From Symbiodinium natans (Eukaryota; Sar; Dinophyceae; Suessiales; Symbiodiniaceae), in contig CAJNDS010002244.1 of NCBI GenBank assembly GCA_905221605.1, positions 384,501 to 448,500 of the forward strand: a DNA stretch of 64,000 nucleotides, written 5' to 3'. A program made the position numbers and the translations under genes. This document shows, piece by piece, positions 21,301-29,449 of the stretch. The notes below the pieces were generated by a model. The model did not search any database. It saw only the letters and a program-made list of their open reading frames with translations, and was not told where the DNA came from. How positions within the stretch are numbered: the first letter of the stretch is position 1; each line of letters opens with the position of its first letter.

Positions 21301-22645
21301 CTACATCGCCTGGAAGATTAGCACAAACAAGACCAACCTGATTGCCACCCCCAAGAATAAGGCCAAGTATGGTTGGAGGGCATGGACGCAACGGTGGACG
21401 CCTGCCCCCATGGACATGCGACAGTGCCGCGTGCAAGTCTATGGACTCATCGAGTACGACCATGCCCTCGGGAACATAACATCGTGCAGCCAGTATGTAG
21501 AGAACAAGTTCACATGCAAAGCAGATCCAGATTGCAGGTGGATTCCAAAGTTCCAGTCTGGTGTTTGTGTCAAAAATTGGGCCCATCATTACGCTCGCGT
21601 TCACAAGCCTCGGCGCTGGCGCAAATTCAAACATTCGCGCAGTGCGTTCAGACGAAACAAGCGCTGGTACCGCGGCAGCCTGGCACAAGAGCCGCAACAT
21701 GACGCAGAGAATGTGCACGAAGACCCCGTTCACTTCATGCAGCTCATGAGAAGCAGGCAGGAAATTTGAGTCTCCATCCGGCCGGATCTTCCACAAACGT
21801 CCCACATTGTTTCTGGCTCATCGTAAACCCCTAATGTGCTAGGTTTACCACAGTGCACGCGTTCGATGCTTGGCCGTGAAACTACAGAGCAGAAGTGTGC
21901 GTTCGAAAGTGTTTGTGTCTTAACCTGAAATGCCCAATGCCCTAAAGGGGCGCTGGGATTTTCTGCGCACAATGCTGCAGCGATTCAAGCATGCTAGATG
22001 CAGGCGCCCGTCAAAAGGATGAGAATCCAGTGAATTCAGAATCAGAAGTGCACTCCACATATAACTTTGAATTTGGTTTTAGGCCTTGTGCTGTCAGTAT
22101 TCTTCACCATGCTTGAGACATCTGTAACCTTGCCTGAGCATGCGCTAGTCGTGAGAGTCGAAGCCCTAACCCTAAACCCCACACCCTCAGGTCTGGACTG
22201 GGCTCGGAGCATTAAGTGGCTCCCAGCCCCAGCGATATCTGGCGATGTGGAGGCTGGATGAAGACGACAAAGCTGTTTAGGGTTTAAGGTCTAGGGGTTG
22301 CTGCGTTGCTACTAGGAAAACAGGTTTAGGATCCGGTTTCTAAACGGTCTCTGAAAGGGCATATGTGAGTTGAGTTTTTAGAGCAGCTTGAGGGAAAGGA
22401 GGGGGTTTTCCTCCCTCGTGGGGGGCGGGGGGGGGCGAAGGTTGTAAGGGCTTCAAGGGCTAAGCCCTAAACCCTAAACCCTAAACCCTAAACCCTAAAC
22501 CCTAAACCCTAAACCCTAAACCCTAAACTGACAGGCAGTCCTCACTGCATACCACGAGCGCTGCCGCCAGAGACCGGCCTACCAGCGTGCCGCCACTCTC
22601 TGCACAGAAGCTTTTTGCAGGTGGACTCTCGGGTTCACTGTTTAG
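16172..22645 (+). CDS. Glutathione S-transferase-like protein, C-terminal exons (gene span)
   Basis: Exons were recognised by splicing frames that rebuild the all-helical GST C-terminal domain. In order they give FTIMTELDAQ joined to GLWIHRKHEA, then APEQAVEHARQHV, then GANFSAADILLVH joined to CLDWARSIKW, then LTAYHERCRQRPAYQRA. The family signature (F-x-AADI-LL near a conserved Trp, then a RPAY-x-RA helix) is clear. GSTs conjugate glutathione to electrophiles or act as stress and chaperone proteins, mostly in the cytosol. The thioredoxin-like N-terminal half, with the catalytic Ser/Cys/Tyr, is not visible here except for a weak candidate at 2010-2097. The intron 19,359-22,190 contains a complete second gene. 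Introns use GC donors (16,218; 19,359; 22,232) and AG|G acceptors. At least one linking exon between 16,579 and 19,300 remains unassigned. Confidence 0.75.
16548..16578 (+). CDS. GST exon b
   Basis: Acceptor GCTGCAG|GGTCT; encodes GLWIHRKHEA in phase 0. A GT donor follows at 16,579 (GCTG|GTCGCTT). The next exon join is uncertain. Confidence 0.6.
16882..17338. other. GST intron sequence, nothing recognised
   Basis: Scattered degenerate TTTAGGG units (about 17,142-17,192) and no motif-bearing exon. The region also has many GGGTTTAGG/GGCTTAGG-like degenerate words, typical of decayed telomere-like arrays. Confidence 0.5.
17339..17420. repeat. (CA)n-(TA)n compound microsatellite
   Basis: An alternating CA tract about 24 bp long runs directly into TA tracts that are interrupted and resumed. 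The ORFs on either strand here are low-complexity artefacts. Confidence 0.95.
17480..17577. repeat. (CT)n microsatellite, two blocks
   Basis: Two CT/TCTC tracts separated by about 45 bp. They lie within the inferred GST intron; noncoding. Confidence 0.9.
17734..17888. mobile_element. Family A hairpin element, copy A1
   Basis: Terminal inverted repeats TACTTGGAGGTTCATGGGAC and its inverse, plus inner inverted arms built of GGCTTATAACCCTACTTATA. About 155 bp. The GST exon c candidate begins just past its right end. Confidence 0.85.
17893..17958 (+). CDS. GST exon c (boundaries uncertain)
   Basis: The frame reads FHSAPEQAVEHARQHVYSTW. This fits the GST helix often written Y-x-AP-x-AVE-AR-x-YF. 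The same frame stays open to a TGA at 18,059-18,061, so the exon end is unclear. Candidate acceptors are GAAGAG|GAGC and ATTCAG|CTCC. Confidence 0.5.
18189..18260. repeat. Degenerate telomere-like array (CCCTAAA)
   Basis: CCCTAAA units with frequent CCTTAAA and CCCCAAA variants. Confidence 0.8.
18350..18395. repeat. Poly(C) tract, ~45 bp
   Basis: An almost uninterrupted C run. Several poly(C)/poly(G) runs in this window lie next to short inverted-repeat elements. Confidence 0.95.
18424..18540. mobile_element. Family F (introner-type) relative
   Basis: Contains CTAGGA, CCCTTATT, TTAGGTTGCCTTCTGAACCC, AAACAAAAACGGGTGCCC and CCCAGGTTAC in the same order as the spliced introner at 20,151-20,266. 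It is a diverged copy outside any recognised exon. Confidence 0.6.
18626..18712. mobile_element. Family I element, copy 1
   Basis: ATACTA followed by a poly(C) run, then GGCCAGGTTCTCCCCTGGCT and AAGGTTCTTTAAGGGGGAAA. The same order of blocks, poly(C) included, recurs at 50,931-51,028. Confidence 0.6.
18724..18929. repeat. Two opposed telomere-like arrays
   Basis: A CCCTAAA array (18,724-18,776) and a TTTAGGG array (18,881-18,929) flank about 100 bp of unique sequence. That sequence has an open stretch reading SQKQAEGADGASPGSFLDAF, which may be a small exon but cannot be tied to the GST. Confidence 0.6.
19301..19358 (+). CDS. GST exon d
   Basis: Acceptor CCTCTCAG|GCTGG; encodes AGDFLLGANFSAADILLVH plus the first base of a Cys codon. 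Its GC donor (CACT|GCCCGAG) joined to CAG|GTCTGGAC at 22,191 restores a TGT Cys codon and gives VHCLDWA, the family-typical continuation. Confidence 0.8.
19623..19644 (+). other. Possible relict spliced-leader 3' end
   Basis: The last nine bases, TGGCTCAAG, equal the 3' end of the conserved 22-nt dinoflagellate spliced leader (ending TTTTGGCTCAAG). They sit 46 bp upstream of the start codon of the nested gene. The remaining 13 positions match poorly, and a 9-mer match somewhere in 64 kb is not rare, so this rests on position. Confidence 0.25.
19691..19907 (+). CDS. Glycosyltransferase-like, 5' coding segment
   Basis: Begins ATGGGGATGCAC; the second Met is residue 3. Encodes a hydrophobic leader, then KLAVVRVFSTPDEVNALLLS and DLILVYSKDIVGE. 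The frame must shift by one base to continue in DPTPNNAHTVVASFADLF at 19,911. Both sides look conserved and no intron-sized gap exists between them. Confidence 0.6.
19691..21769 (+). CDS. Secretory-pathway glycosyltransferase-like protein (gene span)
   Basis: The only long, well-preserved coding region. The N-terminus has a signal-peptide-like stretch (LFLVGWAFHLAQA). A GT-A-like fold is suggested by IDLILVYSKD (beta-1), a DXD-like LMEMDAVPV, and HINGNAIYNLQHPWL, a motif I associate with nucleotide-diphospho-sugar transferases. A Cys-rich stretch (CSQYVENKFTCKADPDCRW) and a basic tail (RKFKHSRSAFRRNKRW) precede the TGA. The product would be about 650 aa. One 116-nt introner (20,151-20,266) splits it, and a frame change near 19,900-19,908 separates the first 70 or so codons from the rest (sequencing indel, real lesion or unusual splice). 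Codons are G/C-rich, unlike the surrounding spacer. The whole gene lies inside a GST intron on the same strand. The acceptor substrate is unknown. Confidence 0.7.
19908..20150 (+). CDS. Glycosyltransferase-like, middle coding segment
   Basis: Encodes NNAHTVVASFADLFANKRLS through HGYSMNKHWVQGPNTVFTNI and ends at ...GGY. The intron begins at 20,151 (GATTCTAGG). Confidence 0.75.
20151..20266 (+). mobile_element. Introner element functioning as an intron (family F)
   Basis: A 112-bp element (20,155-20,266) has 13-bp terminal inverted repeats, CTAGGATGCCCAG and the inverse of CTAGGCTGCCCAG (12 of 13 match), and is flanked by a GATT direct repeat (20,151-20,154 and 20,267-20,270). Removing one GATT plus the element, with GA donor and CTAG|GATT acceptor, restores the frame exactly (GGYDSFFLMEMD). 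Related sequences lie at 18,424-18,540 and 34,323-34,440. Confidence 0.85.
20267..21769 (+). CDS. Glycosyltransferase-like, 3' exon (500 codons)
   Basis: One uninterrupted frame from GATTCCTTCTTC to TGA at 21,767-21,769. It holds the DXD-like EMD, HINGNAIYNLQ, a second region reading FALTDNYHVINAPVTVLMDH, and the Cys-rich basic C-terminus. Confidence 0.85.
   Translation, partial: DSFFLMEMDAVPVKAGWLEQFEKEALEMPAKNMAIRGSKYLGHKWDSFKHLMPAHVVEHINGNAIYNLQHPWLKFLHDTFTGEGNIQMTEEMAFDVAFALITQAAMDGTEDELAEGFSRSKGTNATYCGDSMLIGNYANTLLNHSFNVPTYIRHGSNSNLFHSLADGQVTLGVAAYDQSTARIMNTTRSNHPFKNILVLQYFPGKDATETVASPSGEVMVTTQQAAQEPHMHLCEVAKLATTPWFALTDNYHVINAPVTVLMDHSDPHMPVPVMPYAQGCERADCQASLDQASDLFGVRLEYHHDPYELLFSTRDARDFCSSWLQAAASKSWKSCELTYGPTADDYIAWKISTNKTNLIATPKNKAKYGWRAWTQRWTPAPMDMRQCRVQVYGLIEYDHALGNITSCSQYVENKFTCKADPDCRWIPKFQSGVCVKNWAHHYARVHKPRRWRKFKHSRSAFRRNKRWYRGSLAQEPQHDAENVHEDPVHFMQLMRSRQEI
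22191..22231 (+). CDS. GST exon e
   Basis: Acceptor ACCCTCAG|GTCTGG; encodes LDWARSIKWLPAP. A GC donor lies at 22,232 (CCA|GCGATAT) or alternatively at 22,226, both in phase 0. A CCCTAAACCCC run ends about 10 bp before the acceptor. Confidence 0.75.
22465..22528. repeat. Telomere-like array next to a 3' splice site
   Basis: Nine CCCTAAA units end six bases before the AG of GST exon f (CTGACAG|GCAG). Confidence 0.95.
22535..22645 (+). CDS. GST exon f, terminal
   Basis: Encodes AVLTAYHERCRQRPAYQRAA and then reads to TAG at 22,643-22,645. RPAYQRA is the canonical last-helix motif of many bacterial- and omega-like GSTs. A GT donor (CAG|GTGGAC) at 22,621 is an alternative end. Confidence 0.75.
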   Translation, partial: AVLTAYHERCRQRPAYQRAATLCTEAFCRWTLGFTV

Positions 22646-22665
22646 GGTAGTATTGACTTTAGGGT

Positions 22666-22735
22666 TTGGGGTTTGGGGTTTATGGTTTAGGGTTTAGGGT
22701 TTAGGGTTTAGGGTTTAGGGTTTAGGGTTTAGGGG
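22666..22735. repeat. Telomere-like array (TTTAGGG)
   Basis: About nine units, the first with TTTGGGG and TTTATGG variants. It lies in the 3' flank of the GST gene. Confidence 0.95.
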
Positions 22736-22863
22736 GCATATGCCCGGCAAGTCGGTTCCGTTGAAGCACAGAAACCGTCCTAGGCAGGTTTCTTTTGAAG
22801 CCACTGACGTCCTAATCCCAACCCCTAAAAGACCCCAAAACCCTAATTACGCCCCAAAACCCC

Positions 22864-23051
22864 AACCCTAAACCCACCCTACCCCCCCCTACCCCCCCTA
22901 CCCCCCCCCTACCCCCTACCCCCCCCCCCACCACCCCCTACACCCCCCCCCCCTACCCCCCCCCCCCCCTACCCCCCCCCTAACCCCCCCCCTACCCCCC
23001 CCCCCCACCCCCCCCTACCCCCCCGACCCCCCCCCCCCCCCCCCCCCCCCG
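22864..23051. repeat. C-rich degenerate tract
   Basis: Runs of 5-21 C interrupted by single TA or A (CCCCTACCCCC pattern). It directly follows CCCTAAACCC words, so it may be a telomere-like array that lost A residues, or an expanded poly(C) element. Confidence 0.9.
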
Positions 23052-23123
23052 CAAAAAGAACAATATCAAACAACAAAACGCCTAACGGGCCCACCCCCTA
23101 AAAGCTGCTGCAGGGTCTCCTGC

Positions 23124-23229
23124 ATGGCTCGCGTCAGTAAATCTCGTGGAGTCTTCTTGGTGGAAGTAGCAGAGCCTCCGCACGATCCAAAGGGTTCGTC
23201 GGCCTTCAGTTTCCCAAAGAAAATCCGAG
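23124..23229 (+). CDS. Weak candidate first exon, unknown
   Basis: Reads MARVSKSRGVFLVEVAEPPH and continues to a GT donor-like CGAG|GTAGGATC at 23,230. It has protein-like composition but no recognised family and no partner exon. Confidence 0.2.
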
Positions 23230-23390
23230 GTAGGATCAGAGGAACCCTTAAAACGGAGCCCTGCTCGAGCCTCTTCTGGCTCTCTGAAAAAGGGACCTTA
23301 TTGAGAGGTCCGGCCTTGTTCCCTGAGCCTGCGAGAACCCTCAACCTGCAATTCCTGGGATGCTCATTTTGGCTGAGGAGCTATAAACCT

Positions 23391-23460
23391 AAACTCTAAA
23401 CCCTAAACACTAAACCCTAAACCCTAAACCCTAAACCCTAAACCCTAAACCCTAAACCCT
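23391..23460. repeat. Telomere-like array (CCCTAAA)
   Basis: About ten units, with early variants CTCTAAA and CACTAAA. Confidence 0.95.
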
Positions 23461-24245
23461 TCCGAGGTCGAGCAGCGAAAGGCCAAGCTCTGAATTCCAG
23501 GGGCGCGCGATGCCCTTATCCTTGGAGGTTATGTAGTTTGGGTTTAGTGGGTGTTTGGGTGGGCTTGGTAAGTTTAGTGGGTTTAGGCTTTAGGCTGTTT
23601 CTTAGTGGGGTTGGGGGGTGGGGGTTCTGTTGTTTTGCAAATGTCTCTAAGACGACGGTAAGTGCTTCTTGCACCTTCAAGCATTCAGCCCAGAGTTGAG
23701 TGATACGTGGCATCGGCATCTTGGATAGATCCGAATGTCCGACCCTGCGATTCAAGTCTTAGCCCGAAACCCTAAACCCACAGGCCCAATCGTGGTGGCC
23801 TTGAGGTGCTTTGCTTTGTCGTGCAGAGTTTTTGATTGAACCCGCTGCTTGCTCGACGAAAATGCAGCTCGAGGCACTCAGGGCCTTTGCCTTCATAGAT
23901 CTCCATGCGCCCAACTCTTAGGGTTTAGGGCTCAAGTAGGGCTCAGGGCTTAGGCTTTACGAAGAGCAGACCCCTTGCTACATGTCAGCAACACTTTAAG
24001 AGGCCCCACCCAAACTGCCTTGAACTCGGAGGACAGACTACGGCGAGAACAACATTCACTAGGCCTAGGCGCAACACGGCCGCGACCCCGGCACACCCAT
24101 GGCAAGGGCTGGCAACTTCCGTGGTATTGGTGAGACGTTCCGTGATTTACCAAGATCTTGCTACTCAGCGTTGTAGATATGGTTGAGGGGGCGAGCAGGA
24201 AGTGCCCTGAGAGTTGAGTAGAGCCTTTGATGGAGAAATCTCCCC

Positions 24246-24347
24246 AAAGAGCCCAAGCCCCCCCTAAATACGCGCTATACCTCAACTCATAGTAAGGGTC
24301 TCTATACGGTTATCGGTATATTCCTCAAATAGGGTATTGGGCTCTTT
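24246..24347. mobile_element. Family B inverted-repeat element, complete
   Basis: Begins AAAGAGCCCAAGCCCCCC and ends with the inverse GGGTATTGGGCTCTTT. About 102 bp. The interior contains TATACGGTTATCGGTATATT. Confidence 0.75.
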
Positions 24348-24926
24348 AAAAAAAAGTTCTTGCTCATTCCCGCAGCCTTTTCGCAGAGTGCCGCTGCTGC
24401 CTGCATCCGGGCCGGGGGCCGGGGGCCTGATGTTCGCACAGCAGACGCAGGCCGGGTACCTTGAATTCAGGTTTGCGTATGTAAGGAGTACGTATACCAT
24501 ACGGTATACGGGTCTCAGAAATGGCTGACATCACAACCAACATGGACGACAATCCTTGCCTGATTTTGAGTCGTTCCCCAGCAACGCGAAGGTATATATC
24601 GGGCTGCACACATGGAAACCCCTAAGCCTTAAACCCTTTACCCTAAACCGTTTGGGGCGAATGCTGAAAAGTTGGGTTGTCGCGATGTCATGTAGCGCCA
24701 AGTGTGCCGGGAAGCCTGCACGGTTCAACATGGCAATCATGCTTGTTTATTCTGGCGACTATGCCTACTATATATGGTCCTTTGGGCGTTTTGGTCACGG
24801 CTATGATTTGGGTTACGATGAATTATGATGATGATTGTTGTCGCCGTGATTTTCCTTGTTGAGATCTGTCTAGGTTGCGATTTCCTCCTTTGACCCATAG
24901 CTGCAGGCTTGATTCGGATGCGCCTT

Positions 24927-25633
24927 GTTTACGGCTCCAACGGCACGTAAACGCGCGCCGGCAATGCCCCGGCCACATCGGTATTTACAGTGTTTTCTGT
25001 GCCCTGCAAACAGAAAAGCGCACGCCTGCCACGTTTTCCACCAGTCCGTGCGAACGAACGGAGCATCCATGCCCGCCCGATGAGAACGTCCGTGTTACCA
25101 GTGAGTGCGAATGGCAAGAGCATCCATGCCCGCACGATGAGAACGTCCGCGTTACCAGTGCGTGCGAATGGCCAGAGCATCCATGCCCGCACGATGAGCC
25201 GGCGACGCCCCGGCCACATCGGTATTTACAGTGTTTTCTGTGCCCTGCAAACAGAAAAGCGCAGGCCTGCCACGTTTTCCACCAGTCCGTGCGAATGAAC
25301 AGGGCATCCATGCCCGCACGATGAGAACGTCCGTGTTACCAATGAGTGCGAATGGCCAGGGCATCCATGCCCGCACGATGAGAACGTCCGTCGAGACAAG
25401 AACCGGCTGAAGCTCCAAGATGTCTGGACCTCGACCGCCCTGATGTCGCCCAAACCTAGGCCCCAGCGCATTCTAGTCAATTTGTCCTTCGGTTTTTTGT
25501 CCGCTGTACTCTCACCATCCCTGCCTCTCAAGGCTCAGAAATACTGCCCCTGCCACGTTATTTGCCCTTCTCGTCCCGTCTACAAAGCGGCGTTTTCGGC
25601 GCGCGTTTACGCACCGTTGGAACGTTTACGGCT
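24927..25633. mobile_element. 0.7-kb element bounded by ~30-bp inverted repeats
   Basis: The left end carries CCAACGGCACGTAAACGCGC (24,937-24,956). The right end carries the inverse, GCGCGCGTTTACGCACCGTTGG. Between them lie two ~105-bp direct repeats (24,957-25,072 and 25,199-25,307) and a 57-bp minisatellite. No transposase is visible, so if mobile it is non-autonomous. Confidence 0.6.
25073..25392. repeat. ~57-bp minisatellite
   Basis: Units contain GAGCATCCATGCCCGCACGA then TGAGAACGTCCG and TACCAGTGAGTGCGAATGGC. About five copies, interrupted by the second ~105-bp direct repeat. The open frames on both strands follow from the 57-bp (multiple of three) period. Confidence 0.85.
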
Positions 25634-25984
25634 GTTTCCAGAGAACCCGACTGTACTTTGGTTCTCAATCAACATCCAGAAGAAGTGGTGGACGCTAGTA
25701 CTTCGAAGGTTTCCAGAGTAGATAGTGCTGGGCTTCATGAACCCTTACAACCTGCCTCAGGAGCTCATTATTGCATTACTTGTTCATTATATTGTTATAC
25801 TATTATATGATGTTTTTCTTTTTTATGTAACTATAATCTGTGTTATTGTGTCTTTGTTTTTAGCACTGGAAGTTGGCCTCAGATGTTGCCACCTTTAGGG
25901 CGAGGGGGTGCCCTTCGTCATGAGCTTGCCCAAGCACATTGCCATCTGCAACCTCGCACGCAGTATCCCGCAGGAAGGATTCAG

Positions 25985-26034
25985 CCCTAAACCCTAAACC
26001 CTAAACCCTAAACCCTAAACCCTAAACCCTAAAC
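25985..26034. repeat. Telomere-like array (CCCTAAA)
   Basis: Seven units, then a run of degenerate AACCCACC/AACGCCC words to about 26,090. Confidence 0.95.
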
Positions 26035-26299
26035 CCCCCATATAACACCCGAAACCCACCTAAAACGCCCAGAACCGCCCCACTCCTTTCGCAAGGCCCT
26101 GCAAGGCCTATGGGCCGAGACGAACCGGGAGCGACTGCATGGAAGCCCAGACTCTTTGCAGTAAACTCCGGACAGGAACATGGTTTAAGGATGATTAGAG
26201 CTGTGATTCCCTTGGTATACCTTTTGGGGACTGAGGATTCGGATGTTCCAACTTTTGGGAATCTACTTTAGGGGTGCAGCTTTCGGGCTGTATATCCGA

Positions 26300-26360
26300 T
26301 GGGGTTTAGGGTTTGGGGTTAGGGTTTAGGGTTTAGGGTTTAGGGTTTATGGTTTAGGGT
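26300..26360. repeat. Telomere-like array (TTTAGGG)
   Basis: About eight units, some degenerate. Smaller arrays follow at 26,748-26,775. Confidence 0.9.
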
Positions 26361-26850
26361 GTGGGGCTTAGGGGCTTAGGGGCCTTCAGGATCAAGCATT
26401 CGAGAGCCTGGATTTTGGGGTCGCTGGCTCCATTTTTCCCACAGATTCCGTGCTACCACGGAATCAGAACACATCAGCCGAGATTCATAGTTGTACTTGT
26501 TGCTTCTTGGGTGTGCCTCATCACAATGACAGACGTACATCCCCCGAAAATTGAGTTAGACTTAGGGCGGCCTAGGTGCACTTGCACAGATACACTTAAC
26601 GTTCCAGGCACAACACCTTGTGTGCTCCCCAAAACCCTAAACCCTGAAGGACAGCAAAGATTGATGCCAGGCAGTGGTTCATCGAGGGAGACATGGCTCA
26701 TATGGCCGCTTGGCGATCAGCTAGTTCGCGGGGCATTGGTGGCTAAGAGGGTTTAGGGTTTAGGGTTTAGGGTGCCCTGAAACCCTAAACCCGGTCGTCC
26801 AGTCAAAGCACAAAGCTTCTCGAGGATGCCCCGGTCAGCCAAAAGAAGGA

Positions 26851-27123
26851 CCCAAAGCGCCCAATACCCCGCAATTAAAGGATAGGGTTTAGGATTTAGG
26901 GTTTAGGGTTTAGGGTTTAGGGTTTAGGGTTTCGGGGTCTATATGGTTTAAGGCAGTTGAAGATCTTTTCCATAGTTAAGAGGTATCCAGGCCCTCAGCG
27001 GTGAGCAGCAACAGAGAGTCACTTAGTCTAGGGGTCGGAATAATTACTAATGATATTCCCTTATGGTCCCTTTGTAGGTAGTTAGGCTATATTCCTTAGT
27101 TAAAGGGTATTGCGCTTTTTGGG
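26851..27123. mobile_element. Family B element interrupted by a telomere-like array and a family C fragment
   Basis: Left end CCCAAAGCGCCCAATACCCC; the right end is the inverse of CCCAAAAAGCGCAATACCC. Both share the private AAGCGC variant, so they look like the two ends of one element. Inside are a TTTAGGG array (26,885-26,932) and a family C piece (27,030-27,076). Confidence 0.6.
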
Positions 27124-27484
27124 TAGAGCGGTGCTGCGGAATGTAGGGCTGATGAGAAGCGATGTCAGAGAGCGCCCTTAACACTCCCTTCGCATTTACG
27201 GTTTACGGTTTAGGATTTAGGGTTAAACCTAAGCTACTACAAGTCATAAACCGCTACTATCTTATTTCCAATTCATGCTAGACTTTACGAGAATCTACCG
27301 AAACTGTACTGCACCATACTGTACTACAGGTGCTACGATACCATGTAGCACAATGTAGGATAGTACCACAAACTATTTTAGGAATAGCATATACCGTATA
27401 ATTATTGCATGTCTTTTTCTTTGAGCCACGTTCAGAAACTGCAAGGTTGTATATGATGTCCGATGAAAGAAGAAAGGATACCCT

Positions 27485-27670
27485 GACCCTAAATCCTAAA
27501 CCCTACACCCTAAATCCTAAACCCTAAACCCTAAACCCTAAACCCTCGCTGCGGCAGGTCTGGAAGGGCGTACGTCGAGCCCGGAAGTTCAAGCTGCTGA
27601 GCCTGGAACCCTTAGGATGTAGGGTTTAGGGTTTAGGGTTCAGGGTTTAGGGTTTAGGGTTTAGGGTTTA
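27485..27670. repeat. Opposed telomere-like arrays around a candidate exon
   Basis: A CCCTAAA array (27,485-27,545) and a TTTAGGG array (27,620-27,670) lie on either side of the candidate exon at 27,558-27,610. Confidence 0.85.
27558..27610 (+). CDS. Candidate exon, basic peptide
   Basis: Acceptor GCGGCAG|GTCTGG. The frame reads VWKGVRRARKFKLLSLEP. The basic composition would suit the Lys/Gly-rich gene downstream but there is no direct link. Confidence 0.3.
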
Positions 27671-27875
27671 TCCCAGCCCCTGTGCCCCAAGCCCCAAGCG
27701 CATTCACCCACATAGCCATCCAACATGATCCCGGAGGGGATGCAGAATGACGTCGATAAGCATGCGCAAAACTGTATGCCCAAAGCTTGAACTCTTGGAT
27801 TCTTACCTGACGTCTTCAGAAAGGTCAAGGGGTTATGAGCTTTGGGAGGACGCTGTTACGAGTTACGACCTAATA

Positions 27876-27973
27876 TAGGGGCCTGAATAATTAGAATAGG
27901 GTTTGGGAGGTGATTATGGTAGAATTGTAAAGCGACCCTAAGAGAAGACTCTTCGTATGTATTCCGACCCCTA
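27876..27973. mobile_element. Family C element, copy 3
   Basis: TAGGGGCCTGAATAATTAGA at the left and ATTCCGACCCCTA at the right, about 98 bp, similar throughout to 947-1043. Confidence 0.75.
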
Positions 27974-28421
27974 CATTCGAGGGCTCGGGTTTGCAGTTTG
28001 GGAGTTGGGATGGTGGGCCGCCTCGGCCTCAGTAGCCGGCTTCAAAAGCTAGGTAGGCCCTTTTTGGGGCATGTTTCCTCCCCTTATGGGGTTCAAGAGG
28101 ATCATCTTCAGGAGTATTGTTCAGAGGGTTTTTGAGGGCCGTCCTAGAACAGGTTTTGAGGTTTAGGGTTCAGATTGTTCCAAGTTGAGCTTCAAAGCTA
28201 CTGACGCTGCTTCTTAGGCTTCAGCGTGTTGCCGCTGCTTCCTGCCCAGAGAGCTCAATACAGACCACAGATTCCTATATGGTTTAAGTTACATACATGT
28301 ATGTACGTGTTTTTTATATACATATATATATACATATACTCTTCCACAAGTACATCAGTTCCTAAGATCATTAAGGGGCATTGGCCTCTCTGGGACCATC
28401 CCAAAGCACAGGCTGACGGAA

Positions 28422-28466
28422 GGCGCTGAAGGACGGGTCGTCTGGGGCGCTGGAAAGCATCGTGGC
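28422..28466 (+). CDS. Weak candidate mini-exon
   Basis: Acceptor GGAAG|GCGCTG in phase 1 (as in the Lys/Gly-rich gene), reading GAEGRVVWGAGKHRG to a GC donor-like site. No homology recognised. Confidence 0.2.
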
Positions 28467-28494
28467 CGCCTAAACCCGGTAAGCCGCTTCAAGC

Positions 28495-29225
28495 CCTAAA
28501 CCCCCCAAGCCCTACACCCCCGAAGCCCTAAACCCTAAAAACCCTAAATACCCTAAATACCCTAAATACCCTAAAAACACTAAACCCTAATCCCTAACTA
28601 AACCCTAAACCCTACACGGATATCGAGGCTCGATTGCGCTCAATGCCCAGAATGCCTTAGTTGACGGGCGACTCGAAAGAGTCCAGGGTTCAGGGCGCTT
28701 CGAGTTTAGGGCCGTTTAGGGTTTAGGGTTCACCTTCCGGGGCGGCGTCGTGAAGCCTGTTGCAATAGGGTTTAGGGTTCAAGGGTTTAGGGTTCAGGCT
28801 TCAGAGGTAGTCTTCAGGGTTCAGGGTGTAGGGTTTGAAGGGTTCAGGTTTTAAACTTGAGGGTTCCGGGGTTCCGGATTTCAAGGTTCAGGGTGTAGAG
28901 TGTAGGCTTCAAAAACAAAAGGGTTCAAGGTGCAGATTCTTGTCTTGGAGCAGAGTTTGGGTTGCAAAAGGGCACCCTGTCACAGCGATCATGCTCCCTG
29001 TTCGGCTACCTCCATCCCTAAACCCGATGGATTGGTTTAGGGTTTTAGGGTTTAGGGTTTAGGGTTTCGGGTTTCGGGTTTAGCGTTTAGCGTTTAGGGT
29101 TTAGGGTTTAGGGTTTAGGGTTTAGGGTTCAGGGTTAGTTTAGGGTTTAGGGTTTAGGGTTTAGGGTTTAGTTTAGGGTTTGGGGTTTAGGGTTTGGGGT
29201 TTAGAGTTTAGGGTTTAGGGTTTAG
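28495..29225. repeat. Cluster of degenerate telomere-like arrays
   Basis: CCCTAAA-type words with AAATACC/AAAAACC variants (28,495-28,615), then TTTAGGG-type and GGTTCAGGG words (28,680-28,870), then a mostly regular TTTAGGG array (29,035-29,225). Little else is present. Confidence 0.9.
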
Positions 29226-29294
29226 GCTGAGCTAAGGTTCTCTCTGGACCCTGCATTTGAGACGCGCGGCACCGTTAGTTTAGGGTTCGGGGAC

Positions 29295-29449
29295 TACTTG
29301 AAGGTTCATGGTACTTAATAACCACTTATAACTGGGCTTATAACCCTACTCATAATAGGGATAACCCCTATAAGGCCCTTTAGGGGTATTATAAGTAGGG
29401 TTATAAGTACAGTTATAAGTGGTTAGTAAGTACCATGAACCTTCAAGTA
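29295..29449. mobile_element. Family A hairpin element, copy A2 (near-perfect palindrome)
   Basis: 155 bp. TACTTGAAGGTTCATGGTAC pairs perfectly with the right end. The inner arms (ACCACTTATAACTG, GGGCTTATAACCCTACT) also pair. The best-preserved copy, hence probably the youngest. Confidence 0.9.

Noticed and set aside
24929-25531. Overlapping ORFs with repeated REHPCPHDENVRVTS-like peptide
   Set aside because: The period-57 minisatellite keeps all frames open; both strands give equally repetitive peptides.
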